Shown here in pieces: positions 54,019 through 62,769 of a stretch of DNA of 64,000 nt. The stretch's first letter is position 1. Each line of letters begins with the position of its first letter. The position numbers and the translations under genes are program-made. The notes beneath the pieces are model-generated. The model searched no databases. It was given only the letters and a program-made list of their open reading frames with translations, and was not told where the DNA came from. The stretch comes from Lachnospiraceae bacterium 3-1. Its GTDB lineage: Bacteria > Bacillota > Clostridia > Lachnospirales > Lachnospiraceae. Location of the stretch: positions 1-64,000 of the forward strand of contig KE159594.1 in NCBI GenBank assembly GCA_000403255.2, written 5' to 3'.

Positions 54019-55200
54019 TTATTTGAGAAACAGATGGACGGACAATTCCTGTCCCTGTAACGATGCACCGACCTCGCCCCCGTGGAGTTCCACGATGCGT
54101 TTTACAATGGCAAGCCCAAGCCCGGAGCTTTGGGGAGTGCTTCTGGCCCGGTCTCCGCAGTAGAAGCGCTCAAAGATTCGGTCAGGCTCAATGCCGTGAG
54201 CATCCGTCAACCGATTCGTGATACAGATATGGAGCCGATCCGTGTCCTGTGCTGTCACGGTTACCGGAGCGGAACGATTGGCATATCTGCGAGCATTGTC
54301 CAGCAGATTCTGAAACACCCGTACCATCTGCTGCGTATTGATATAGGTGGCATAGCTTTTCGCCCCCAACTGCCATGAAAGCGTCAGTCCCTCTGCCTCC
54401 ATAAGAATTTTATATTCATAAAGGATATGCCGCAGCAGTTCCAGCACATCCCTCTTCTCCATGTCAGAAAACCGATCGGCGGAATTCAGCTTTGTATATT
54501 CAAACAGTTCGTTGATCAACCCGTTAAGCCCCGTCAGACGCCGCTCTACCACTTCAATGTATTCATCAAAGCACTGCCGGTCTTCAGGCCCCGTCTCTTT
54601 CAGCAGCTCAACATAGCCGATGATTGAGGTAAGAGGGCTGCGCAGATCATGGGAGACATTGGTAATCAGCTCATTCTTACTCTGTTGCTGCCTTTTTTCC
54701 CTTTCCTCCTTTTCCCTGAGCTGGACGGACATCTCGTTGATGACGGCGCACAGCAGGGTGATTTCATCGTCACCCTGCAGTTCCATGCTCCTTCCAAAGC
54801 CCTCCTCCCGAATCTTCTGAATTTCCTGGGACAGATACTCCACATACCTGACCCTGCGGTTGACCCTGACGGAAAAGGAAACAACAAAGCATATCATGGG
54901 AAACGCCACTGCCAGCACCGACGGAAGATATTCGGCGACAATGAGGTATCCATAGCCAAGCTCATAAAAAAAATCCCACATCCCTGAATGAAGCAGAAGC
55001 TGCATCATGGCCAGTACCACCACCAGCACCACTAAGCTGATAACAAGGGAAACGCAGGCCGCTTTCAGGAAATATGCCGTGAGGCGTTTTTGGAATGAAG
55101 AGGACAGTTTTCTGTAAACCAGAAAAATCACGAAAACCGTTCCTCCGATGACAATGCCGTTGATTAAAATATAGTTTGGAATTATCTTTAATAGCATCAT
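54019..55200 (-). CDS. Sensor histidine kinase, VanS-like
   Basis: A 393-residue membrane kinase. Two hydrophobic regions (YILINGIVIGGTVFVIFLVY; AACVSLVISLVVLVVVLAMM) and a third near YLPSVLAVAFPMICFVVSFS are followed by a HAMP-like linker, the H-box NVSHDLRSPLTSIIGYVELL, the N-box FQNLLDNARRYAN and the G-box SSGLGLAIVKRIVELHGGEV. Its ATG overlaps the response-regulator stop as ATGA. It phosphorylates the regulator encoded ahead of it; the stimulus may be an envelope-active compound, judging from the neighbours. Confidence 0.92.
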   Translation of the reverse strand: MMLLKIIPNYILINGIVIGGTVFVIFLVYRKLSSSFQKRLTAYFLKAACVSLVISLVVLVVVLAMMQLLLHSGMWDFFYELGYGYLIVAEYLPSVLAVAFPMICFVVSFSVRVNRRVRYVEYLSQEIQKIREEGFGRSMELQGDDEITLLCAVINEMSVQLREKEEREKRQQQSKNELITNVSHDLRSPLTSIIGYVELLKETGPEDRQCFDEYIEVVERRLTGLNGLINELFEYTKLNSADRFSDMEKRDVLELLRHILYEYKILMEAEGLTLSWQLGAKSYATYINTQQMVRVFQNLLDNARRYANRSAPVTVTAQDTDRLHICITNRLTDAHGIEPDRIFERFYCGDRARSTPQSSGLGLAIVKRIVELHGGEVGASLQGQELSVHLFLK

Positions 55201-55880
55201 ATTTGATACCCTCTTCCCCAACAGGTTTTGATAAAATCCGGATGTACATTATCCCAGTTCAGTTTATTGCGGAGATTGGCAATATGCATCATTACCGCAT
55301 TTTCCGAACAGAAAAATTCTTCATGCCACACCGCTTCATAAATCTGCGCCATGGTCAGCACCTGCCCCTTGTTTCGCAGCATATATTCCAGAATATCATA
55401 CTCCTTGCGCGTCAGTTTCACTTCCCTTCCGCTTACCCATACCTGATGGCTTTTCATGTCCACCGTCAGCTCCCCCGTCTGGAGCGTGTGCGTCGGCTTT
55501 TCCGTCTCATTGTACTGTTTATAGCGGCGGAGCTGGGCTTTGACACGGGCGAGAAGCTCAATGGGCTTAAAAGGCTTCGTCACGTAATCATCTCCTCCTA
55601 CCGTGAGACCTTGTATTATGTCTATATCTTCCGTTTTCGCCGACATAAATATAATCGGAATTTTGCTTCTTTCCCTTATTCGCAGGCAGGCACTGATACC
55701 GTCAATTTCCGGCATCATCACATCCATCAGGATCAGATCTACCTGATAGCGCTCCAGAATATCCAGCGCCTGTGCTGCATTTTCACAGGCGAGGTAACGG
55801 TAGCCCTCATTGCCCAGATAGATGCCCAGAAGCCTGCGGATGTCTTTATCATCGTCAACAATCAATATAAATTCCTTCAT
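55197..55880 (-). CDS. OmpR-family response regulator, VanR-like
   Basis: A 227-residue regulator: receiver domain with ILIVDDDKDIRRLL, phospho-acceptor Asp53 (LILMDVMMPEIDG) and Lys in DDYVTKPFKP; C-terminal winged helix (KLTRKEYDILEYMLRNKGQV, NLRNKLNWDNVHPDFIKTCW). The ATG at 55880 lies at the end of the VTT-protein frame. With the kinase it likely controls this four-gene cluster. Confidence 0.92.
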   Translation of the reverse strand: MKEFILIVDDDKDIRRLLGIYLGNEGYRYLACENAAQALDILERYQVDLILMDVMMPEIDGISACLRIRERSKIPIIFMSAKTEDIDIIQGLTVGGDDYVTKPFKPIELLARVKAQLRRYKQYNETEKPTHTLQTGELTVDMKSHQVWVSGREVKLTRKEYDILEYMLRNKGQVLTMAQIYEAVWHEEFFCSENAVMMHIANLRNKLNWDNVHPDFIKTCWGRGYQI

Positions 55881-55974
55881 AATAGCTTCGCTTCTCCCTT
55901 TTTGAAGAAGTACTGCAGAACCGCCGAGGCAAGGAACATGAACAGAAGCTCCACAGCGATCATCTGCCATCGCC

Positions 55975-56427
55975 TCAGACCGCACAAGTCGCCAAGAAAA
56001 CCTGAAAGGCAATCATACCGATGGATATGACTTTAGCAATTATACCAATTTTCAGAAACTGAGGCAATGGTATTTTCAAAAAAGCAGAGCCTGCACAGAG
56101 CACTTCATCAGACACAAGCGGAACGATCAGCAGTACGCCAAGAATCCAAACGCGGTACCGTCCTGTCAGCTGCTTTAACCACGCAAGCTGTCTTTTCTCT
56201 TTTCTCCCTTTTGAAATACGATGTGCAATCAGTGAAGATAAGGAATACATAATCATCAATCCCAGCACGGAGCCTATGACCCCAAAGAAAAAGGCCCCAA
56301 GGCTGCCGATCTGTCTGCTTCCCCACAGTATCACTGCCGTTTCCGGCACCGGAACACATATGGGGCGCAGCATACAGGCAAGAAAATAGACACACCACAT
56401 AACGATATCTCCTAATATTGGGTTCAT
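55975..56427 (-). CDS. VTT/DedA-like membrane protein, probably frameshifted at 3' end
   Basis: A 150-residue polytopic protein (RPICVPVPETAVILWGSRQI, FFFGVIGSVLGLMIMYSLSS, YRVWILGVLLIVPLVSDEVL) of the VTT (SNARE-associated/DedA-like) kind, which act in lipid translocation or envelope homeostasis. It starts inside the methyltransferase stop (ATGA). It stops early at FLATCAV, but another frame continues GDLCGLRRWQMIAVELLFMF then LASAVLQYFFKKGEAKLL and ends at 55877, overlapping the response-regulator ATG just as the other junctions do. A one-base deletion near 56000 explains this. Confidence 0.75.
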   Translation of the reverse strand: MNPILGDIVMWCVYFLACMLRPICVPVPETAVILWGSRQIGSLGAFFFGVIGSVLGLMIMYSLSSLIAHRISKGRKEKRQLAWLKQLTGRYRVWILGVLLIVPLVSDEVLCAGSAFLKIPLPQFLKIGIIAKVISIGMIAFQVFLATCAV

Positions 56428-57017
56428 ACCACACCTTCAGCAGAAATCTGCTTCCCATGGCAACATTTTAATTTCATATCCAGCACATATGCTGGAGGCA
56501 GATTTTGCCAGACCCGTACCATCCTCTGAATATTGAAATAATTTTCAAAAAAGGTTTTCCGCAACAGCGTATACTGAAATGTGGTAAATACGCCTTCGAT
56601 TCCGATGGCCTTTTGGGTTTGTGACAATATTCTGTGGGACACCTGCCGGGGAAGAGATGTAAATGGCAAACCGGAAATGATGTAATCCGCATGCCGAAAC
56701 CCCTGTTCTCTTAAGAAGCCGCATACATTTCCGGCATCTCCATGGATCAGCTCCACTCCTGGCATTCCATGGAACTGTTTCCGCAATATATCGTAAAAAC
56801 AGTCATTCTGTTCAATCACGATATAAGTCGTGTCCCGCCTTTTTCTTGTTGCCACCTCCCTGGTAAATACGCCCGTCCCCGCCCCGTATTCTACAATGCA
56901 ATACGCTTTATCGAAATCAATAGAAGCCGTCATAGACGCCGCAAGGTGTCTGCTGCTAGGAGCAAGCGCCCCGATCGTGTTCGGAGCACTGAGGTATTCT
57001 CTTAAAAACTGCCACAT
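56424..57017 (-). CDS. Class I SAM-dependent methyltransferase
   Basis: A 197-residue enzyme related to rRNA dimethylase-like and phospholipid N-methyltransferases. SAM motif I is IVEYGAGTGVFTREV; YIVIEQNDCFYDIL is motif II; ADYIISGLPFTSLP is the NPPY-like motif IV as in PmtA-type lipid methyltransferases. AGGAGGACTATCCT precedes the ATG. First of the operon methyltransferase, VTT, response regulator, kinase, which fits an envelope-lipid modification system. Substrate unproven. Confidence 0.8.
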   Translation of the reverse strand: MWQFLREYLSAPNTIGALAPSSRHLAASMTASIDFDKAYCIVEYGAGTGVFTREVATRKRRDTTYIVIEQNDCFYDILRKQFHGMPGVELIHGDAGNVCGFLREQGFRHADYIISGLPFTSLPRQVSHRILSQTQKAIGIEGVFTTFQYTLLRKTFFENYFNIQRMVRVWQNLPPAYVLDMKLKCCHGKQISAEGVV

Positions 57018-57359
57018 AGGATAGTCCTCCTCATATGATGAATTCAGTGTGCTATACTGTCATTTGATGATTTCAGTATAAAGAGGAAGTATAAAGAGAA
57101 AACCGTAAGAACTATAAAGATTTCTTTAGATATGGTATGCCGATGCTCTCGCCTGCCATAAGATTTGAACAGATAAACATAATGGCTGCCCCTATAGGAG
57201 GCGGTATATACAAATAAAAATGGTCAAAGAAAAGGACAATCACACATGAAAAATGATAAAAGGAGGTGAAAATCTTTCAATATGCTGCTTTTAATCTTCA
57301 CAGTGGAAAGATTAAAAGTTATAATCTTGTCAGCGATAAGATTGAAGGGAAGTTATTTT
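57018..57359. promoter_or_regulatory. Divergent promoter region with 15-bp phased half-sites
   Basis: No gene. Close to the TetR gene, AAGATT (57308), AATCTT (57323) and AAGATT (57338) alternate in orientation at exactly 15-bp spacing, likely operator half-sites. Promoter-like AT-rich sequence for the methyltransferase operon lies near 57040-57090. Nothing else is recognised. Confidence 0.4.
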
Positions 57360-57971
57360 ATGAAAGAGAGACCATATCATCATGGTGATTTGCGACATGC
57401 TTTAATTGAAACAGGGATAGATTTCATTAAACAGAAAGGGGAAGAAGCGTTATCTTTACGCAAAATAGCTGAAATATGCGGGGTTAGCAATGCAGCGCCT
57501 TATACTCATTTTAAGTCCAAAGATGAATTTATAGTTGCCATTCAGAAATACATTATGGATTTATTTGCCACTGAATTAGAAAAAACAGTCATAGAATATA
57601 AAGATAGACCTTCTTTGCTTCCTATGCTTGGAAAAACATATGTAATGTTCTTTTATCAAAATCCATTTTACTTCGATTTTTTATTTTCACGCAAAAACAT
57701 CAGCATAAAATTATCTCTTGACAATGCTGATACAGATGAAAATTTACCCTTAGCTATTTTGCAAAAAGCGGCGATATCGGTTTTTAGCAAAACAAAACTT
57801 TCAGAAAAAGTAATACAGGATAAAATTATTGCCATGTGGGCTTTGGTGCATGGATTAGCTTCTATTGTTGTGATGCCTAATGGTGAATTTGATGATAATT
57901 GGGAAACAAGGGTAGAAGAAATCATTAAGTCCATTTCCATACCTTATCAAACGCTGGAGGAAAAAGAATGA
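57360..57971 (+). CDS. TetR/AcrR-family regulator
   Basis: A 203-residue regulator: MKERPYHHGDLRHALIETGI is a common TetR start, the helix-turn-helix is LRKIAEICGVSNAAPYTHFK, and the C-terminus is of the TetR_C_33 kind. GAAGGGAAGTTATTTT precedes the ATG; a longer upstream frame is not supported. It overlaps the flavodoxin gene by ATGA and so resembles the TetR/flavodoxin pair at 18.9 kb in design, though the sequences are not close. Confidence 0.85.
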   Translation: MKERPYHHGDLRHALIETGIDFIKQKGEEALSLRKIAEICGVSNAAPYTHFKSKDEFIVAIQKYIMDLFATELEKTVIEYKDRPSLLPMLGKTYVMFFYQNPFYFDFLFSRKNISIKLSLDNADTDENLPLAILQKAAISVFSKTKLSEKVIQDKIIAMWALVHGLASIVVMPNGEFDDNWETRVEEIIKSISIPYQTLEEKE

Positions 57972-58657
57972 ATATTTTAATACATGATTTAAACAATGAA
58001 CAATTTCAATCACTGTTTCCCGAAATAAACAATGATATCTATATTATTTCAGATACAGGAACAATACGGCATTGTATCGGCTGTTTTGGCTGTTGGATAA
58101 AAACTCCCGGCAAATGTGTATTGAAAGATGGATATAACAATATTGGAAAAATTCTCTCAAAGGCTGGAAAAGTAACTATTATCAGCAGATGTTTTTATGG
58201 CTGCTACAGTCCGTTTGTGAAAAACATTTTAGACCAGAGTATTCTTAGAAGAATTATTCAAAAAGGTGAATGCTATATGAAAATTTGCATAATAAACGGA
58301 AGCCCAAAAGCAAGTGAAAGCACATCTGAATTGCTTATTGGATATTTAATACCATTTATCAAAGAAAACGAAGTAATAACATATAATGTTTGTGAAATGG
58401 GTTTTTCCAAAACACAGTTTTCACTGATACAGCACAGTGATGTACTTATATTTGCATTTCCTCTGTATATTGACAGCATCAATTCAGCTTTACTGCGCTT
58501 TCTTATTGAGCTTGAAAAAAGAGGATTTGGAAATAAGAATATTAATGTATATTGCATTATTAACAATGGATTTTATGAGGGGTGGCAAAATCATGTAGCT
58601 GCCGATATTATGCAGAACTGGTGTAAAGCTGCCGGTCTAACCTATGGTCAAACGCTG
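57968..58657 (+). pseudogene. Flavodoxin-like reductases, fused by deletion and truncated
   Basis: Two flavoprotein pieces are joined. Residues 1-~95 (IISDTGTIRHCIGCFGCWIK, ISRCFYGCYSPFVKNILDQS) belong to one flavodoxin-family protein whose second half is missing. From residue ~104 (MKICIINGSPKASESTSELL) a second NADPH-dependent FMN reductase-like protein begins and runs to AAGLTYGQTLG. There it enters a parA remnant on the other strand and soon stops. Both copies probably lack activity. Confidence 0.65.
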
Positions 58658-59037
58658 GGTTCAGCCTCTTGTGAACCCGTCCAATCGTCTTAATCAACTG
58701 CTGAAGCCCTTTGACCGGGAGGATACGCCGCCCTATGGGAATCAGTACGCTATCTGCCGCTACAAGGGCATTTATCGTAATCATTCTAAGCGAGGGCATA
58801 CAATCAATCTCTTCCTCATGGCGGATAATGCCCTCACCAGGCACTACATCTTCATCATTGATGACCTTCTCCATAATATTCACTAATGTTACATCCAACT
58901 CGTTTGGCTCCGCAATCCCTAAATTTACGCACGTCGTTGTTTTTCCAACTCTTCTCCGCTTTCGCTCCGGTCCCCCTTAACATGTGCCACTGGCACATAG
59001 CGACCTTTCTGGTTTGCCCCTGCGATACTCTGTTTTT
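58658..59037 (-). pseudogene. ParA-family ATPase, remnant with deletions and an insertion
   Basis: The minus strand reads SIAGANQKG, then a 51-nt foreign insert, then VGKTTTCVNLGIAEPNELDV with about 25 codons missing between the Walker A part and the switch region, then MEKVINDEDVVPGEGIIRHE, another deletion joining IRHEEEID to CMPSLRMITINALVAADSVL, and finally VKGLQQLIKTIGRVHKRLNP. It is a diverged relative of the intact parA at 7274. It abuts the right end of the 46-kb element. Confidence 0.8.
58952..59002. repeat. 51-nt palindromic insertion in parA Walker A motif
   Basis: Between the codons for NQKG and VGKTT there are 51 extra bases. They contain a perfect palindrome ATGTGCCA-c-TGGCACAT (58982-58998) and CCGGAGCGAAAGCGG, which can form a GAAA-loop hairpin. 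They look like a small mobile palindromic repeat. The net change shifts the frame. Confidence 0.55.
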
Positions 59038-59047
59038 CAAGGTTTTT

Positions 59048-60670
59048 CTAACTTAGTCCAATTATAACAGCACCATACAAATACGGATCATTCCCTTCTA
59101 CAATTCCCCACTGCATCAACAGAGCTGCGCTTCCTGTTACAAAGGGTGTTGCCATAGACGTACCACTGCGCACCGTGTAACCGCCCCCTGGGGCCGCAGA
59201 ACGAATTCCAACACCAGGAGCCGCCAAATCTGGCTTTACCTGATTGGTCTGCCTGGTAAAGCCCCGGCCCGAAAAATCTGCAAGCTGACGATACCTTGCA
59301 TCATATGCTCCCACAGAAATGACTTTTTCCGCAGTGGAGGGAATGGTTAATGTTGTCTCCTCAATTGGATATAAAAATCCTGTCCCCTGATTCAAAACAG
59401 ACTGACCAGGCAGCCAGAGGTCATAATTCCCTTGTACGATTCGCTCTGGCTCTAATAAAATTTTCCAAATTCCACTGTCAATATAATCATAGGCTGGAAG
59501 AAAATCCACATAAATTTCCTGGTAAAGATTATAGGGACTTGGTTCCCCATAATAAATCAACAATTCAGTTCTACCCAACACAAATCTCTGAGGACCTTGA
59601 ATCTGACGGATCGGTCCAACTCTTGTGCCAGAAGGATCTACCAGAACAATATCGTATTGATCCACATAAGATTTCCAAAGCTGAAGATTGATGGATGTTT
59701 CATATTCTCCTACTCCCAACTCAATCTGCCGTTCCTCCCCCTCTACTAAAATACCAGAAGTATGCCCCCTGGCAGCCCCTTCATTTCCAGTTCCGATAGA
59801 AATGCTGGTTTTCCAGTAGTTTGAGATATCATTGATATAGCTTTCCAGCAATGCCGTTCCACTATGGGAACCATAAGTATTGCCAAAGCTGATATTGACT
59901 GCAGCAGGCATCTGATACTCCAATGCTTTGCGCACCACATAATCCAAGCCTCTCATAAGCTGGGTAGTTCTTGGAAAGCCATTGGGTTCCTGGGTGCCAA
60001 GCTTTACAATCAATAAAGGACTCTCATATGCCACGCCTCGGCTCACACCGGAAGAAGCTCTGCCATTCCCTGCCGCAATCCCTGCTACATGGGTGCCGTG
60101 CCCAGAAGAATCCCGGCTTGGAACGATACGGAACCGCTCCTGTTCACTGGAGCTTTCCAATGCCTGATTAATTTCCTCTGAGGTAAATTCCTGGTCCAAG
60201 GTTTCATCATATAGCGCAAGTATTCTTGTACTGCCATCCTCATTGCGAAAATCAGGATGACTATAATCAATGCCAGAATCTAAAATAGCCACAATCACAC
60301 CTTTCCCTGTCAAATGATAACGTGCTCCCTGCAAAGGCGTGATACAGGCCGATTGTCTTCCTTCCTGCACCCCAAAATACAACCGTTTTGGTTTTTCTAC
60401 ATATTCCACTTCCGGTGCAGAAGCCACCTGATCCATAGCATTTTCCGGCACGTACAAGATGGCATACTCATTCACCATTTCCACCACCTGTATCTGAGGA
60501 TTTTCTTCTGCCAGACGCATAATATTTCCAGAATACTTTACAATCAGCTCCCATCTGTCCTCTTCCGGCTCAAACCCTACTCCCAACTGCAAGGACTTTT
60601 CCCTTTCCCGTCCCGTAGCATCCAAGGCAAGATTTAATAAATTTTCAAATTTTTCACTGTTTACTGCCAT
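59048..60670 (-). CDS. S8 family peptidase (Csp-like), 3' end replaced by element
   Basis: A subtilisin-type serine protease of the Clostridia Csp-like group with a jelly-roll insertion between the His and Ser parts. Triad: Asp131 (AILDSGIDYSHPDF), His191 (SGHGTHVAGIAAG), Ser505 (RSGTSMATPFVTG). No signal peptide. The native sequence ends at DPYLY; the next nine codons (GAVIIGLS) come from the inserted 46-kb element. The missing ~40 C-terminal residues are at 12603-12725. The triad is complete, so the truncated protein might still fold, but the lost tail is conserved. TAAAAGACGAGACAGGAAAA precedes the ATG. Confidence 0.9.
   Translation of the reverse strand: MAVNSEKFENLLNLALDATGREREKSLQLGVGFEPEEDRWELIVKYSGNIMRLAEENPQIQVVEMVNEYAILYVPENAMDQVASAPEVEYVEKPKRLYFGVQEGRQSACITPLQGARYHLTGKGVIVAILDSGIDYSHPDFRNEDGSTRILALYDETLDQEFTSEEINQALESSSEQERFRIVPSRDSSGHGTHVAGIAAGNGRASSGVSRGVAYESPLLIVKLGTQEPNGFPRTTQLMRGLDYVVRKALEYQMPAAVNISFGNTYGSHSGTALLESYINDISNYWKTSISIGTGNEGAARGHTSGILVEGEERQIELGVGEYETSINLQLWKSYVDQYDIVLVDPSGTRVGPIRQIQGPQRFVLGRTELLIYYGEPSPYNLYQEIYVDFLPAYDYIDSGIWKILLEPERIVQGNYDLWLPGQSVLNQGTGFLYPIEETTLTIPSTAEKVISVGAYDARYRQLADFSGRGFTRQTNQVKPDLAAPGVGIRSAAPGGGYTVRSGTSMATPFVTGSAALLMQWGIVEGNDPYLYGAVIIGLS
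59053..59075. repeat. Right terminal inverted repeat of the 46-kb element
   Basis: TTAGTCC (59053-59059), 7 bases, ACAGCACCA (59067-59075), the inverse of 12726-12748. TA at 59076-59077 is the presumed crossover dinucleotide. Confidence 0.75.
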
Positions 60671-60727
60671 TTTTCCTGTCTCGTCTTTTACTTTTGTTAT
60701 AGTATATACCTCTGGCTATACAAAAGT

Positions 60728-61771
60728 TCAAAAGTCTTCATCCTGAATAAAACGGCTGATATTATCATCTGTAATTTTAAAATAAGATAAATAAATATAT
60801 TTCTCATTTTCAAATACAAGACTGTCCATTCCCTTTCCTGTAACCAATGCAACCGCCAACTTTGCCATGGCTGCCGCCTGCCCCTCTTTATCATTATATA
60901 CAGTCCCAGACAGCTTGGAATTCATCACTGCTTCCAGCCCAACTTTCGTACCATCAATTCCGAAAAAAACAGGAAAGGCAGATTCTGTATAATTCAATTT
61001 TTCGTAGGCATCAATTGCTCCAAGGGCCATGGCATCATTATTAGCCAAAACCAGCTCAATTTGATTGGGATACTGACCAATCATCTGCTGCATTCGGTTC
61101 TGTGCCTGGGCCCGGTCCCAGTTAGCAATTCCACACTCTAATTTTTCTAGCTCAATTCCACTATTTTTTATCGTATCCACTGCGCTTTCCGTCCGAATAA
61201 TAGTATCCTGATGCCCTGATTCTCCTTCCAAAACTACATATTGAATTTTTCCGTCGTTGTTACGGTCGATCCGGTGGTTTTCTTTGATAAGATCAGCAGC
61301 CATCTCTCCCTGCAGCACGCCAGACTGCTTCGCATCTGCTCCTACATAATATAATTTATCCCACTGCTGCATGTCCTTTGCCACAGGCTCCCGATTAAAA
61401 AAAATGATTGGCACATCATTATCTCTGGCAAGATCAATAATTTCCGACGGATCTGCCCGGTCTACCAGATTTACACAAAGAACATTGCAGCCCATAGTAA
61501 GCAATTCCTCCACCTGATCCTCCTGGGTACGCTGAGAACCAGCCGCATCCCTTACCATCATTGTAACCTCAAAGCTATCATTTTCAAAAGTTCCAAGCTG
61601 CTCCTTCAAGCATCCAATCAATTCATTGAGGAATATATCGCTTTGATTATAGAAGGCCACACCCACCTGAACTTTTTGTGGTATATCTGTCTGCTTCTTT
61701 TCACAGGCACACAAAAACTGCATACATATTCCCATTAACATAACAATCGTCAAATACTTTTTTGCACCCAT
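60728..61771 (-). CDS. Galactose/glucose-binding-type ABC lipoprotein (MglB-like)
   Basis: A 347-residue extracytoplasmic sugar-binding protein of the periplasmic-binding-protein type I family. The signal peptide ends in a lipobox (FLCAC, Cys ~23). QVGVAFYNQSDIFLNELI, NVLCVNLVDR, VPIIFFNREP, YYVGADAKQSGVLQGEMAA and VLANNDAMALGAIDAYEKL are the MglB ligand-loop segments, including a calcium-loop-like DRNNDGKIQYV. It is 15 bp downstream of another binding-protein gene and 57 bp upstream of the S8 gene. Confidence 0.9.
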   Translation of the reverse strand: MGAKKYLTIVMLMGICMQFLCACEKKQTDIPQKVQVGVAFYNQSDIFLNELIGCLKEQLGTFENDSFEVTMMVRDAAGSQRTQEDQVEELLTMGCNVLCVNLVDRADPSEIIDLARDNDVPIIFFNREPVAKDMQQWDKLYYVGADAKQSGVLQGEMAADLIKENHRIDRNNDGKIQYVVLEGESGHQDTIIRTESAVDTIKNSGIELEKLECGIANWDRAQAQNRMQQMIGQYPNQIELVLANNDAMALGAIDAYEKLNYTESAFPVFFGIDGTKVGLEAVMNSKLSGTVYNDKEGQAAAMAKLAVALVTGKGMDSLVFENEKYIYLSYFKITDDNISRFIQDEDF

Positions 61772-61786
61772 AACAATACCTCTTGT

Positions 61787-62761
61787 CTATTGGCTCATGG
61801 TAAAAAGAATTTCCTGGTTTTCTTCCAAGAACAATGTCTCTTTTCGAAGAACTGTATGGGAAACCACTTGCCCTTGCACACTACAAAATAGATGTCCAAG
61901 GCTCTCTGCCATCTCTGTAAAGCTTTGATATCCCATCTGAAATTCATCGGGCGCCACCAGACACCTAACCCTGTCCGTATCCAGGTAATACACCGCTTCC
62001 GTTGAATTGCCAATTCCATATACCAACGCCCCATGCAAATCATTTGCAGCCGTATATTTTCCTGCTGTTTGAAGACTATTATCATCCAGGGCAATCACAA
62101 AATCCACTTTTGCCAAGGTTTCCAGAAAATCTTTTCTATTGTCTGATAATGGTTCAGAAACAGACCAGCAAATTTCTGCCCCTTGCTGTTCCACAACATC
62201 TAAAAAACCTTTTTTCCTACTGGACAAAGCCTCTACATCAGCATATTCCGTGAGTATTCCAAATGTTTTCCCATCTACATTCCCACTATAATCTTTTAGA
62301 AGCTCTTCTGCCAGAGCCGCTCCCATCCCATAGTTATCTGGCTCTGTAACTGGAAATATAGAACTCTCTTTATCCTGGGACGCCGCACTTTCCACAAGCA
62401 TCACTGGAACTTTTTTCTTAATGTCCTCCAATACTTTTTCTGTATCATTTCCTGGGGCTGGCTGCACAATCACCCCATCCGCTCCATTTTCAATTTCATA
62501 TTCCAACAGTTTCTTCTCTTCTTCTGGAGTCAACGGCCCACCTGTATTTACTATGAATAATTCCATCTCCTGATCTTCTGCCGCCATTTTCAGACCATAC
62601 TTCAAGGCAGACCACTGATTGTCATCTGAATCTTGAATTACCACAGAAATCCGGTATGGAGATTTCCCATTTTTTTCCCAAAACATAGTAAAAACCAATA
62701 GAATAATCGCAAAAGCTAACACTGTCTCTGTCAAAACAAACATTTTTTTATGATTCTTCAT
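61787..62761 (-). CDS. Membrane-anchored sugar-binding domain protein (RbsB-like)
   Basis: A 324-residue protein with one N-terminal anchor (FVLTETVLAFAIILLVFTMF) and a PBP type I domain: ISVVIQDSDDNQWSALKYGL, GADGVIVQPAPGND, VMLVESAASQDK, FVIALDDNSLQTAGKYTAAN. It lies 8 bp after the sensor kinase gene. The same genetic group (kinase, two binding proteins) in Lachnospiraceae feeds ligand information to the kinase, so it may be a co-receptor rather than a transporter part. Confidence 0.85.
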   Translation of the reverse strand: MKNHKKMFVLTETVLAFAIILLVFTMFWEKNGKSPYRISVVIQDSDDNQWSALKYGLKMAAEDQEMELFIVNTGGPLTPEEEKKLLEYEIENGADGVIVQPAPGNDTEKVLEDIKKKVPVMLVESAASQDKESSIFPVTEPDNYGMGAALAEELLKDYSGNVDGKTFGILTEYADVEALSSRKKGFLDVVEQQGAEICWSVSEPLSDNRKDFLETLAKVDFVIALDDNSLQTAGKYTAANDLHGALVYGIGNSTEAVYYLDTDRVRCLVAPDEFQMGYQSFTEMAESLGHLFCSVQGQVVSHTVLRKETLFLEENQEILFTMSQ

Positions 62762-62769
62762 ATTTTTTC

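Noticed and set aside
57282-57359. Extension of the TetR gene to an upstream ATG
   Set aside because: The added residues are encoded by the operator-like half-site region and the family normally starts at MKERPYHHGD.
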